From Maritimibacter sp. (lineage in GTDB: Bacteria > Pseudomonadota > Alphaproteobacteria > Rhodobacterales > Rhodobacteraceae), in assembly GCA_003520545.1 (NCBI GenBank), contig DOUP01000303.1, positions 1 to 16,289 on the forward strand: a stretch of 16,289 nucleotides of DNA, in the 5' to 3' direction. Shown piece by piece: positions 7,357 through 14,513 of the stretch (the stretch's first letter is position 1; each line of letters begins with the position of its first letter). The translations under genes were made by a program, and so were the position numbers. The notes beneath the pieces were generated by a model. The model saw nothing but the letters and a program-made list of their open reading frames with translations, had not been told where the DNA came from and did no database searches.

Positions 7357-8007
7357 TCATGGGAGGTCCCGCAACCATGGTTCTGGGTCCGCGTCTGATT
7401 GAGCTCAGGCAGCCGCCGGTTCGCGCCGCAACTCGCGTTTCAGGGCCGCCCGGCGGGATATCATTCAGAATACCGCCCGCGACGACCACCAAGCACAGGT
7501 ATTTTTTGACACGGTTGAGTCGGCGAACCAGGCGTCGCCGAGTGCTGCTGACAGTAGGTCAGAGGGCGCCGCTTCAAGCACTCCCTTCGCCCTCGGCGAG
7601 GCGATACTGCGCTCTGACGACCCCGCCTTTCTGCGTTCCAGCATCCGGAGCTTGCAGTTCACCCCCAAGGGCCGGTTTCATCGCCGGTCTCCTGACCAAA
7701 GACATACGCGCGGTGCCACCGAAGGTTGGCCGGATGCGGGAGACCCGGTTATGGCCAATCGCCGCGCTTTTTCGGGACTGCGCGCGTGGCCATAACCTCA
7801 AAAGAGTACTTCTTCCCGAGGTGCTGCGGCTCGTCTTACATCGGAGCGGGAACTTGGCCAATTGTGTCGATGCATAGACTCGATCAAGGAGGAGCCCGAG
7901 CCTCCAATCGGAAATCCGATCACTTGTCCGATATCATCTGACGGCAAGATTTCCGGCTCGGGACCTGTTTCAGCGACCTATCAGGGCCACCCCCTCGACA
8001 CGCCGCG
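7357..8007. other. 650-base stretch without a convincing gene
   Basis: Overlapping frames exist on both strands. The longest plus frame, starting at 7161, is dominated by Arg, Pro and Ser and looks like a chance frame. In another plus frame, codons 7403-7792 are open for 130 codons up to a TAA and give a more natural composition (for example FALGEAILRSDDPAFL), but there is no usable start near its beginning, so at most it is part of a broken gene. A perfect palindrome ATCGGA-AA-TCCGAT lies at 7907-7920, about 90 bases beyond the end of the esterase gene. No mobile-element ends were seen. Confidence 0.4.
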
Positions 8008-8895
8008 CTATTCGAGCCGCGCGCGCAAGAACGCCCCCACCTCGTTTAGTGACGCCATTCCCTCCTCAAGAAACGGCGCAAAAAGCTGATGGTTGTGGCA
8101 CATGCCGTCCCAGGTTTTCAGCGTGACTTCGACGCCCGCCGCCTGCATGCGCGCGGCCAGCGTTTCGCTATCGGAGAGCAGCAGCTCCCAGGTGCCAACA
8201 TGGATCAGCGCGGGCGGCAGGCCGGTCATATCGGCGTTGAACGGAGTAAATTCCGGCGCGGTGCGGTCACGGTCGCCAAAGGCAAGCATGTTGAACAGGC
8301 CCATCATATTGGCATCGACCAATGGTGCATCCGCCATGCTCTTGTGCGACGCGCCCTCGCCCGTCAGGTCCAGGGCGGGCGACAGCAGGGCCACCCCCGC
8401 CGGCAGACCCAGCCCCGCGTCCCGTGCCCGGATCACCGAAGACAGGGCCATGTTGGCGCCGGCGGAATCCCCGGCTACGGCCAGATTTCCAGCCCCGCCT
8501 ACCTTGTCCGCAGCCCAGCGATAGGCTTCGAAAACGTCATCATGGGCGGCTGGCGCGGGATGTTCGGGCGCTTTGCGATACTCGGCGGACAAGACCGGCA
8601 CACCGCTTGCCCGGGCGAGGTTCGACGCGATGACCCTGTGGGACCGCGGAGAACCGAAGAGCCAGCCACCGCCATGCACGTAAAGCACCATCTTGCCGTC
8701 ATCGGCACCCTCGGGGCGCAGAATTTCGCAGGGGTTCCCGGCTATGCTCACCGGCTCGATGGCAATGCCCTGGGCCGTGGGTGTCGGTTCCATCATCCCC
8801 TCGAACCAGGCCCGAATGTCGCCGGGGCCGCCGTTCTCGGGCGGAGGGTTCTCGGCGCCCATCGCCAGAATTTGGTGGAGTTGTTCAATAGACAT
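8008..8895 (-). CDS. Alpha/beta hydrolase (HSL family esterase/lipase)
   Basis: A 295-aa hydrolase of the hormone-sensitive-lipase (alpha/beta hydrolase fold-3) family. The oxyanion-hole motif HGGGW is at 74-78, the nucleophile elbow GDSAGAN has S144, the acid is D242 in LLLSDSETLA and the base is H267 in GMCHNH. Members cleave short-chain or aryl esters in the cytosol; no signal peptide is present. The ATG at 8895 has a strong ribosome-binding GGGAGGA 5 bases upstream, so it is preferred to an in-frame ATG at 8931 that would add 12 residues. It is the last gene of the ALDH-ADH-esterase unit, 60 bases after the alcohol dehydrogenase gene, which suggests that it releases the alcohol the dehydrogenases oxidise (inference). 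Confidence 0.92.
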   Translation of the reverse strand: MSIEQLHQILAMGAENPPPENGGPGDIRAWFEGMMEPTPTAQGIAIEPVSIAGNPCEILRPEGADDGKMVLYVHGGGWLFGSPRSHRVIASNLARASGVPVLSAEYRKAPEHPAPAAHDDVFEAYRWAADKVGGAGNLAVAGDSAGANMALSSVIRARDAGLGLPAGVALLSPALDLTGEGASHKSMADAPLVDANMMGLFNMLAFGDRDRTAPEFTPFNADMTGLPPALIHVGTWELLLSDSETLAARMQAAGVEVTLKTWDGMCHNHQLFAPFLEEGMASLNEVGAFLRARLE

Positions 8896-8955
8896 GTTTT
8901 TCCTCCCAGGAAGGTTAGTCGGTGGGGACATTGCCCCACCTTTGGGTCTTTCGAC

Positions 8956-10065
8956 CTAGGTCATGCGCAGGATCGGCTTGATCGCCGTTCCGTCGTGGCT
9001 GTCGTGGATCGCCTTGTTGATTTCGTCGAATGCATAGAAGGTCACCAGCTTGTCGAAGGGGAACTTGCCCGCCTTCCACAGCTCGACCAGCTTCGGGATA
9101 AAGGTATCGCCATCGGACTCTCCCTCGACCACGCCCATCAGGGTCTTGCCGGTGGACATGAAATCGGTGTTGTCGACGCTGATCTCCGACCCGGGCAGTG
9201 GTGCCCCCAACACCGCCGCCTTGCCGCGCGGCGCCATGGCTTCGACGGCCTGGCGGATCACCGGCGGTAACCCGGTGGTGTCGAGCGCATAGTTCGCCCC
9301 GCCGCCAGTGGCCTCCTTGATCTGCTCCACGACATTCTCGGCCCCGGCATTGATCACATGGGTCGCGCCCAGCTCCCTGGCCATCGCAAGGCGAGCGTCG
9401 TGCAGATCGACCGCAATGATCGTGCCGGCGTCCTGCACCTTCGCCGCCATCACCGCCGACAAACCCACTGACCCGGCGCCAAAGACGACAAAGCTCCTGC
9501 CCGGTTGAACCTGCAACGCGTTTATCACCGTGCCCGCCCCGGTCTGAATGCCGCAGGCCAGCGGCCCCATCAGCGCCAGATCGTCGCCGCTTGCGTCGAC
9601 CTTGACCACATTGCGCTCATGCGCCAGCGCATGGGTGGCAAAAGAGGACTGGCCGAAGAAGTTGGAATGAACCTCCCCGGAAGCGTCTCTGAGAGACACA
9701 GACCCGTCGGCTCGTGTGGCAAAGAAATTACGTGGGAAGAATTCGTAGCAATAGGACATCGCCTCGTCCCGGCAGGACGGACAGGTTCCGCAGGTGTTAT
9801 AGGTGATTACGACGCTGTCGCCGGGGGCGACCTTGGTCACCTTGTCGCCCACAGCCTCGACAATACCCGCACCTTCATGGCCGAGCACAACCGGCAACGG
9901 CGTGGGCAGATGGCCCGCCATCACCGCAAGATCGGTATGGCAGACCCCCGTGGCGACAATCCTGACGAGGATCTCATCCTCGCGCGGGGTCTCCAGCGTC
10001 AGGTCCTGGATGTCGAGGTCGGCGCCCGCCTCGCGAGCGACGGCAGCTCTGATTTGCACAGTCAT
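8956..10065 (-). CDS. Zinc-dependent alcohol dehydrogenase, aryl-alcohol (XylB-like) type
   Basis: A 369-aa medium-chain dehydrogenase of full family length. Catalytic zinc ligands are C42 (GVCHTD), H63 with E64 (GHEG) and C171 ([11 protein letters not shown]). The structural zinc loop has C92, C95, C98 and C106. The Rossmann motif GAGSVG is at 196-201, and D220 at the end of the next strand favours NAD+ over NADP+. The overall pattern is that of benzyl/aryl-alcohol and class III-like enzymes that oxidise primary alcohols to aldehydes. GAGGAG lies 8 bases before the ATG. It starts 17 bases after the aldehyde dehydrogenase stop, so the two are cotranscribed and should work in sequence. The exact alcohol is not known; benzyl, cinnamyl or a terpene alcohol all fit. 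Confidence 0.93.
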   Translation of the reverse strand: MTVQIRAAVAREAGADLDIQDLTLETPREDEILVRIVATGVCHTDLAVMAGHLPTPLPVVLGHEGAGIVEAVGDKVTKVAPGDSVVITYNTCGTCPSCRDEAMSYCYEFFPRNFFATRADGSVSLRDASGEVHSNFFGQSSFATHALAHERNVVKVDASGDDLALMGPLACGIQTGAGTVINALQVQPGRSFVVFGAGSVGLSAVMAAKVQDAGTIIAVDLHDARLAMARELGATHVINAGAENVVEQIKEATGGGANYALDTTGLPPVIRQAVEAMAPRGKAAVLGAPLPGSEISVDNTDFMSTGKTLMGVVEGESDGDTFIPKLVELWKAGKFPFDKLVTFYAFDEINKAIHDSHDGTAIKPILRMT

Positions 10066-10082
10066 CTATTTTGCTCCTCGTT

Positions 10083-11561
10083 TCAGAAGGGGTATGGCGT
10101 GGCGGCGGGTTTGGTGGTGATCCAGACCCACTGGCTGAATTCTTCCCAAATCGCGGGACCGGAGATGCGTGAACCGTTGCCCGACCGCCCACGTCCACCA
10201 AACGGCGCGATGGCGGAGGCATTCACCGTCTGATCGTTGATATGGAGATGGCCAACGGGCAGGCGCAGACCCAAAGCACGGGCGCGGTCGACATCGGTGC
10301 CGATGACCGAGGCCACGAGACCGAAATCCGTCATTGTCGCAAATTCGACCGCGTGATCGTCATCCTTGTAATCGACCACAACGGCGACCGGCCCAAAAAT
10401 CTCCTCCTCGAATGCCCGCATGCCGGGTTTGACACCGGACAGGACGGTGGCCGGGAAGAGCGTGCCTTTGGCCTTGCCGCCAACGTGGCAGGTCGCGCCC
10501 TTGGATACCGCATCCTCGACAATCGCTTCGATCCGTTTGGCTTCGCTTTCGGCGATCAACGGACCCAGGGCGCATTCTTCCGTCGCGGGATTACCCACCG
10601 GCAAGTGATGCGCTTTTGTGGCCAGTTGCTGAACGAGAGCTTCCGCCATCGAAGCCGGGACCAGGATCAGGCCCGTTGCCATGCAGATTTGCCCCTGGTG
10701 CAGCCACGCGCCCCAAGCACAGTTCGATGCGGCCACCTCCAGATCAGCGTCATCAAGCACGATCAGCGCGTTTTTACCGCCCAGTTCCAACTGCACCTTT
10801 TTCAGATTGCGGCCACAGGCCTCGCCCACCTTGGCGCCCACTTCGGGTGAGCCGGTGAAGGAAACCATCGCGATATTGGGGTCTTCGCACATCGCAGCCC
10901 CCACATCGGCCCCGCCGGGAACAATATGGAGGAGGTTGTCCGGCAGCCCTGCCGCTTCGAACACCCGGGCAATCATCAGCCCGCCAGTGATCGGCGTGCG
11001 CGGGTCCGGCTTGTGAACCACCGCATTCCCGGTGGCCAATGCTGCAGCAATCGCACGGATCGACAGGATCAAGGGGAAGTTGAAGGGAGAGATCACGCCC
11101 ACGACCCCATGCGCCACCCGGATCAGCTCTTCCCGGGCCTCGCGCCCATCAACGGAATCGAGCGTTTGTGCCTGTGCCTGTGTCGCCGCCTCGGCGGCAG
11201 ACCGCAAAAAACCAGCGCTGTGTTCGATCTCGATGCCGGCCTTGGGCGGAATCGAGCCGCTCTCGCGAATGATCCAGGGCATCAGTTCTTCCGCATTGGC
11301 CTGAAGAATATCCGCTGCCATGTTCAGTATTTCGGCGCGTTTGGCCGGGTCCGTCGCTTCCCAAGCGGGTTGCGCCTTACGGGCGGCTTTCGCCGCTGCG
11401 GCCAGATCGACCGGAGCCGCGCGGCCTACCGAGGCCAGCACCGCGCCATCCGCGGGTGCCCTTACGTCTTCGGCCCCCGCCGAACCCGCAGCCCAGCCTC
11501 CTGTAAATATTTTTCCTGCCCAAGTAGCCTCATCAAAGAAAGCCCGTGTCGCGCCGTCCAT
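10083..11561 (-). CDS. NAD(P)+-dependent aldehyde dehydrogenase, benzaldehyde dehydrogenase (XylC-like) type
   Basis: A 492-aa ALDH superfamily enzyme of normal length. The catalytic nucleophile is C293 within [10 protein letters not shown], the general base is E259 in LELGGKN, N161 of SPFNFP stabilises the oxyanion, and E387 in EEEIFGP holds the cofactor ribose. HQGQIC and the short N-terminus resemble benzaldehyde and vanillin dehydrogenases. It converts the aldehyde made by the neighbouring alcohol dehydrogenase to a carboxylic acid. The frame runs open to 11699, but the ATG at 11561 has GGGAGGA 4-5 bases upstream and matches family N-termini; the extra 46 residues would be unlike the family. 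It is the first gene of the three-gene unit and lies divergent from the regulator at 11803. Confidence 0.93.
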   Translation of the reverse strand: MDGATRAFFDEATWAGKIFTGGWAAGSAGAEDVRAPADGAVLASVGRAAPVDLAAAAKAARKAQPAWEATDPAKRAEILNMAADILQANAEELMPWIIRESGSIPPKAGIEIEHSAGFLRSAAEAATQAQAQTLDSVDGREAREELIRVAHGVVGVISPFNFPLILSIRAIAAALATGNAVVHKPDPRTPITGGLMIARVFEAAGLPDNLLHIVPGGADVGAAMCEDPNIAMVSFTGSPEVGAKVGEACGRNLKKVQLELGGKNALIVLDDADLEVAASNCAWGAWLHQGQICMATGLILVPASMAEALVQQLATKAHHLPVGNPATEECALGPLIAESEAKRIEAIVEDAVSKGATCHVGGKAKGTLFPATVLSGVKPGMRAFEEEIFGPVAVVVDYKDDDHAVEFATMTDFGLVASVIGTDVDRARALGLRLPVGHLHINDQTVNASAIAPFGGRGRSGNGSRISGPAIWEEFSQWVWITTKPAATPYPF

Positions 11562-11661
11562 AGCGTCCTCCCGTTCGTGTTGCGCCACCCGTTGTGAAAC
11601 CTCCTCCGATTTCGCCGCGGGTGGTTGTGTTTGCGAGGGTGGATCTAGCGGAACGGTGAAC

Positions 11662-11679
11662 AAACTTCGCAAGAAGTTT
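11662..11679. promoter_or_regulatory. Inverted repeat AAACTTC-N4-GAAGTTT, candidate operator
   Basis: A perfect 7-bp inverted repeat with spacer GCAA, about 100 bases ahead of the aldehyde dehydrogenase start. Dyad symmetry, position and isolation from coding sequence fit a binding site for a dimeric regulator. It could alternatively form a leader RNA stem if the transcript starts upstream. Confidence 0.45.
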
Positions 11680-11756
11680 TCATCCTGCTTGACAGGCAAC
11701 CAGCTAACCTACTTGAAACAAAAGACATTTATTGCTTTCCATCGAGCGGATATGTG

Positions 11757-11772
11757 TTCATAATTTTATGAA
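11757..11772. promoter_or_regulatory. 16-bp palindrome TTCATAATTTTATGAA, candidate regulator binding site
   Basis: Arms TTCATAA and TTATGAA are perfectly complementary around TT. The site lies 30 bases before the regulator ATG and about 195 bases from the aldehyde dehydrogenase start. It has the same length as the XylR/DmpR-type upstream activating sequence (TTGATCAATTGATCAA) and matches it at 11 of 16 positions. It overlaps a CATAAT that could serve as a -10 for the regulator gene, so autorepression is plausible (inference). Confidence 0.45.
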
Positions 11773-11802
11773 ATTCGCAGAAAAAATTCAGAAAATAATG
11801 AA

Positions 11803-13485
11803 ATGTCAGTCCGAATTTCCCTTACCGAAGCCTCCCGCCGCGCCCCCAGAATCCTTGAGCAAGGCGACAGTCTACAGCTGGATGAAGGTGCGCCACCTAC
11901 GCTGAACGATCTTGCCGGAGCGCTGCAATTCGCCTTGGGCGACGGGCGGATCTGGCTGAACGACGAACGCATGGTGATGATCCAGACGCAGGTCGTCGGC
12001 GCGTTGCGGGCGCGGATGATCGCCAGTTCCGGTATGGAACAAACGCGCAAGGATCTGCTGCGTGTCGGCTGGGGACAGGGCGTCCAATTGGCCGAGCTTA
12101 TCACCAAGCGGTTCAAACAGGACAACGTGACCGCCGCACTGGCCGCAGGGCCCCGTGTCCATACGATGGAAGGCTTTGCCAAGGTCGTCACCAAGCGGTT
12201 CGAGTTCGATACCGCAAAACGACAATACCTGGGTGAATTCTATTGGCACGACAGCGTTGAAGGCACCGAACACCTGCAAAGCTTTGGCGTTTGCGACTGC
12301 CCGACCTGCTGGCTACAGGTTGGGGTGCCATCTGGATACACCTCGACGCTGCTGGGTTTTCCAGTGATCTTTCGAGAAGTGGAATGCATTGGACAAGGGG
12401 CGCAGCATTGCGTGGTGATTGGGCGGGACGCTGCAAGTTGGGGCGATGACGTGCCCGAACTTGAGCTGTTCGGCCTGAAGGGAAAACGCAACAAACCATC
12501 GCAGCCCTGGACGCCCTCAACCAGTGTCGCGTTCAAAGCCAAGAAAGCGCCGCGTGATCTTGGCCAGATCGTTGGCACCTCCGCCGCGATCCAGCGAGCC
12601 AAACGGTTGTTGGAAAAAGCCGCGGTCTATTCCGAACCCGTATTGCTGATGGGCGAACCCGGCACGGGCAAAGAGCATTTTGCACGTTACCTCCACACAT
12701 GCGGCGCGGCGCCGGATGCGCCCTTTGTTCCAGTGAACTGCTCGGCCTTTCTCGGCGCGGACCCGTCCGAACTCGATACGCTGTTTGGCGAGGATGGGAT
12801 GATGGTGCGGGCCGAGGGCGGCACCCTGTTTCTTAACGATGTCCTGTCTCTGCCGCCGAATATGCAGGCGCGGCTCGCCCTGAAACTGCACGACCGCGAG
12901 CGTCACAAGATGCCCTATCGTATCGTCGCTGCAACCGGGCGGAATCCGCAAGAGGCCGTCAAGGAAGGCAAGCTGCGAACCGACTTGCAATACCACCTTT
13001 CGGTGCTGCCCGTGCTGATCCCGCCGCTTCGCGACCGCACCGGCGACATCCCCAAACTGATCGAACACTTTCTTGACCTGCATAGCTCGCGCCATGTGAA
13101 ACCGCTGGAAGGGCTGACAGGCCGCGTATTCGACATGCTGCTGCGCTATGACTATCCGGGCAATCTGCGCGAATTGTCCAACCTGATCGAACGCGGGGTG
13201 ATCTATGCCGAGTCGGGCGGCAAGATCGACATCAATCACGTCTTTTCGATGATCGAGAATATGCCGCAGGTGGCAACGCGTCTGGAACCGGGCACCACCA
13301 CCGGAGACCCAACGTCGGTCGCCAAGATCCACGAGGGCTGGACGCTTGAGGAAATGGAGATCGAGGCCGTTCGTGCGGCCCTGATTGACGCGGATTGGAA
13401 CATTTCGGCAGCAGCACGCAAGCTGGGCCTCACGCGCGCCAAGCTGGATTACAGGGTGAAGAAGTTCGACCTGTCGCCGGGATAG
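11803..13485 (+). CDS. XylR/DmpR-like regulator with phenol-type sensor and degenerate sigma-54 AAA+ domain
   Basis: A 560-aa protein with the full domain order of aromatic-responsive activators. An N-terminal sensor (about 20-210) contains the V4R region. It keeps H120 and W148, whose 28-residue spacing matches the phenol-binding pair of MopR/PoxR/DmpR, and the zinc ligands C169, E192, C195 and C203. The AAA+ domain (about 255-490) has Walker A GEPGTGKE at 284-291, but the GAFTGA loop is absent: LFG (327-329) is joined to AEGGTLF by 7 residues where relatives have about 19. Walker B reads TLFLNDV instead of TLFLDE, and the second arginine finger is H398. A Fis-type helix-turn-helix (about 515-555, NISAAARKLGLTRAKLDYRV) ends the protein. 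It diverges from the dehydrogenase operon it probably controls. Without GAFTGA it should not open sigma-54 promoters; a sigma-70 activator or repressor role is more likely. Confidence 0.92.
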   Translation: MSVRISLTEASRRAPRILEQGDSLQLDEGAPPTLNDLAGALQFALGDGRIWLNDERMVMIQTQVVGALRARMIASSGMEQTRKDLLRVGWGQGVQLAELITKRFKQDNVTAALAAGPRVHTMEGFAKVVTKRFEFDTAKRQYLGEFYWHDSVEGTEHLQSFGVCDCPTCWLQVGVPSGYTSTLLGFPVIFREVECIGQGAQHCVVIGRDAASWGDDVPELELFGLKGKRNKPSQPWTPSTSVAFKAKKAPRDLGQIVGTSAAIQRAKRLLEKAAVYSEPVLLMGEPGTGKEHFARYLHTCGAAPDAPFVPVNCSAFLGADPSELDTLFGEDGMMVRAEGGTLFLNDVLSLPPNMQARLALKLHDRERHKMPYRIVAATGRNPQEAVKEGKLRTDLQYHLSVLPVLIPPLRDRTGDIPKLIEHFLDLHSSRHVKPLEGLTGRVFDMLLRYDYPGNLRELSNLIERGVIYAESGGKIDINHVFSMIENMPQVATRLEPGTTTGDPTSVAKIHEGWTLEEMEIEAVRAALIDADWNISAAARKLGLTRAKLDYRVKKFDLSPG

Positions 13486-13533
13486 TCCTCCCCGACCTCA
13501 AGGGGACGCGGTAGTGCACACCGGACAGCCCGT

Positions 13534-14511
13534 TCAGCGCACGTCCCGGAAGCAACGAAACCCGAGGTGGTAGTTGCGGTGGCTCGCGGTCGACATGACC
13601 TTGGAGCCGTGCCAGAACGGCGCGCGCCAGCGGGCCCACTCCTGGTGGGCGCGGATCTTGTCCCAGATGAACCAGCTCCCTTTCATCTCCGTAACACCCA
13701 GCGTCTTCGATCCCCGAGACGCCATTTGATCGGGGCGCAGGGGCAGGTTCATGTGTTCCGCGGCATTGCCTTCGAGGTCATAGACGCCGAGTCCCGAGAC
13801 GCATTTCGGGAACGCCCCGACCGGATAGGTATTCGAGCCGCAGCCCGACCAGCTTCCGCCATTGCAACTCGGGCTCTTTGACGAGTTCTGCGCGCAGATC
13901 CCGCGCTGCCATTGCGGGCCGTAAGTCCAACTGCGTGTCGGCCCCCATTTGGCGTTATGTGCGGCCCGCATGGCCTGTGGCGTGCCGAGGTCGAAGCGGT
14001 AGTCGGGTTCCAAAAGTGCCCCCGCCGCCGCGCCTTCCCATTCATGCGCGTCCCCCATCCGCTTTCCTTCCGCGGCACAGACCAGCGCCGCTTCGCGGGC
14101 GGAAATCCAGGTGACCGGATAGGCCATCGGCACATTGGGATATTCGAACATATCAACACAGACCTTGGCGTCCGACGGTTTCTGCGTCGCCGGGTCATAA
14201 AGCGGCGCCATGTACTTGCGCCCGCAAATCCGTTCGAATTCGGCGTTGCGGTAGTATTGATACGGATCGCCCGGCACCCGTGCCGCCGCTTGCTCCGGCG
14301 TCATCGGGTGGCGCGTGACCGCCGGGTTGCCCTGCCCCGCCATGCCGGAGCTGTTCAGGATCTTGCGGATCGCGGCGATCTGCCCCGATGTCACCCCGCG
14401 CTTTTCCATCATCAGGCGATACATCGCCTCGTTGTTTTCGGCCAGTGTCGCCCCCTGTGCAGGGCCGAGAGTGGCGATGAGAAGCCCGAAAAGCGCAATG
14501 AGGTGACGCAT
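13534..14511 (-). CDS. Secreted FGE/SUMF1-fold protein, probably non-catalytic
   Basis: A 325-aa protein with an N-terminal signal peptide (MRHLIALFGLLIATLGPAQG, cleavage near residue 21) and a C-terminal formylglycine-generating-enzyme-like domain. Diagnostic pieces are CVDMFEYPN, YPVTWISAREAALVCAAEGKR, DAHEWEGAAAG, YDLEGNAAEH and the closing HLGFRCFRDV. True FGE enzymes use a cysteine pair after the GGS-Y/W motif; here the region after KGSW (FIWDKIRAHQEW) has no cysteine, so formylglycine formation is unlikely. Other members of this fold act as binding or modifying proteins (PvdO, EgtB-like). Other cysteines (e.g. SCNGG, GCGSN) could form disulfides. ATGs exist at 14517 and 14511; GGAAGGA lies 6 bases before the second, so that one is chosen. 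It is the second gene after the glycosidase-like gene, and the 14517 ATG overlaps that stop. Confidence 0.82.
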   Translation of the reverse strand: MRHLIALFGLLIATLGPAQGATLAENNEAMYRLMMEKRGVTSGQIAAIRKILNSSGMAGQGNPAVTRHPMTPEQAAARVPGDPYQYYRNAEFERICGRKYMAPLYDPATQKPSDAKVCVDMFEYPNVPMAYPVTWISAREAALVCAAEGKRMGDAHEWEGAAAGALLEPDYRFDLGTPQAMRAAHNAKWGPTRSWTYGPQWQRGICAQNSSKSPSCNGGSWSGCGSNTYPVGAFPKCVSGLGVYDLEGNAAEHMNLPLRPDQMASRGSKTLGVTEMKGSWFIWDKIRAHQEWARWRAPFWHGSKVMSTASHRNYHLGFRCFRDVR

Positions 14512-14513
14512 GA

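Larger units (their letters stand above)
11562..11802. promoter_or_regulatory. Divergent control region between aldehyde dehydrogenase operon and its regulator
   Basis: This 241-base gap must hold the promoters of both directions. It becomes AT-rich from about 11710 toward the regulator. A TTGACA occurs at 11689-11694 on the plus strand but has no good -10 partner, and I found no sequence with the GG-N10-GC spacing of a sigma-54 promoter on either strand by eye. Two perfect inverted repeats at 11662-11679 and 11757-11772 are the likely operator sites. Confidence 0.6.

Noticed and set aside
7161..7877. 238-codon plus-strand open frame in the gap before the esterase
   Set aside because: Very rich in Arg, Pro and Ser, no ribosome-binding site and no recognisable motif; treated as a chance frame.
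8089..9270. 393-codon plus-strand open frame opposite the esterase and alcohol dehydrogenase genes
   Set aside because: It spans two recognised enzymes on the other strand with intact active-site motifs; long antisense frames are common in GC-rich DNA.
11562..11699. 46-residue N-terminal extension of the aldehyde dehydrogenase
   Set aside because: A strong ribosome-binding site precedes the internal ATG at 11561, family members start there, and the extension would overlap the likely operator region.
13489..13506. TCCCC/GGGGA stem between the convergent regulator and FGE-like gene as a shared terminator
   Set aside because: Only 5 base pairs with an 8-base loop and no T-run on either side.
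13534..14511. Active formylglycine-generating enzyme for sulfatases
   Set aside because: The cysteine pair after the GGS-Y/W motif is missing and no sulfatase gene is present in the window.
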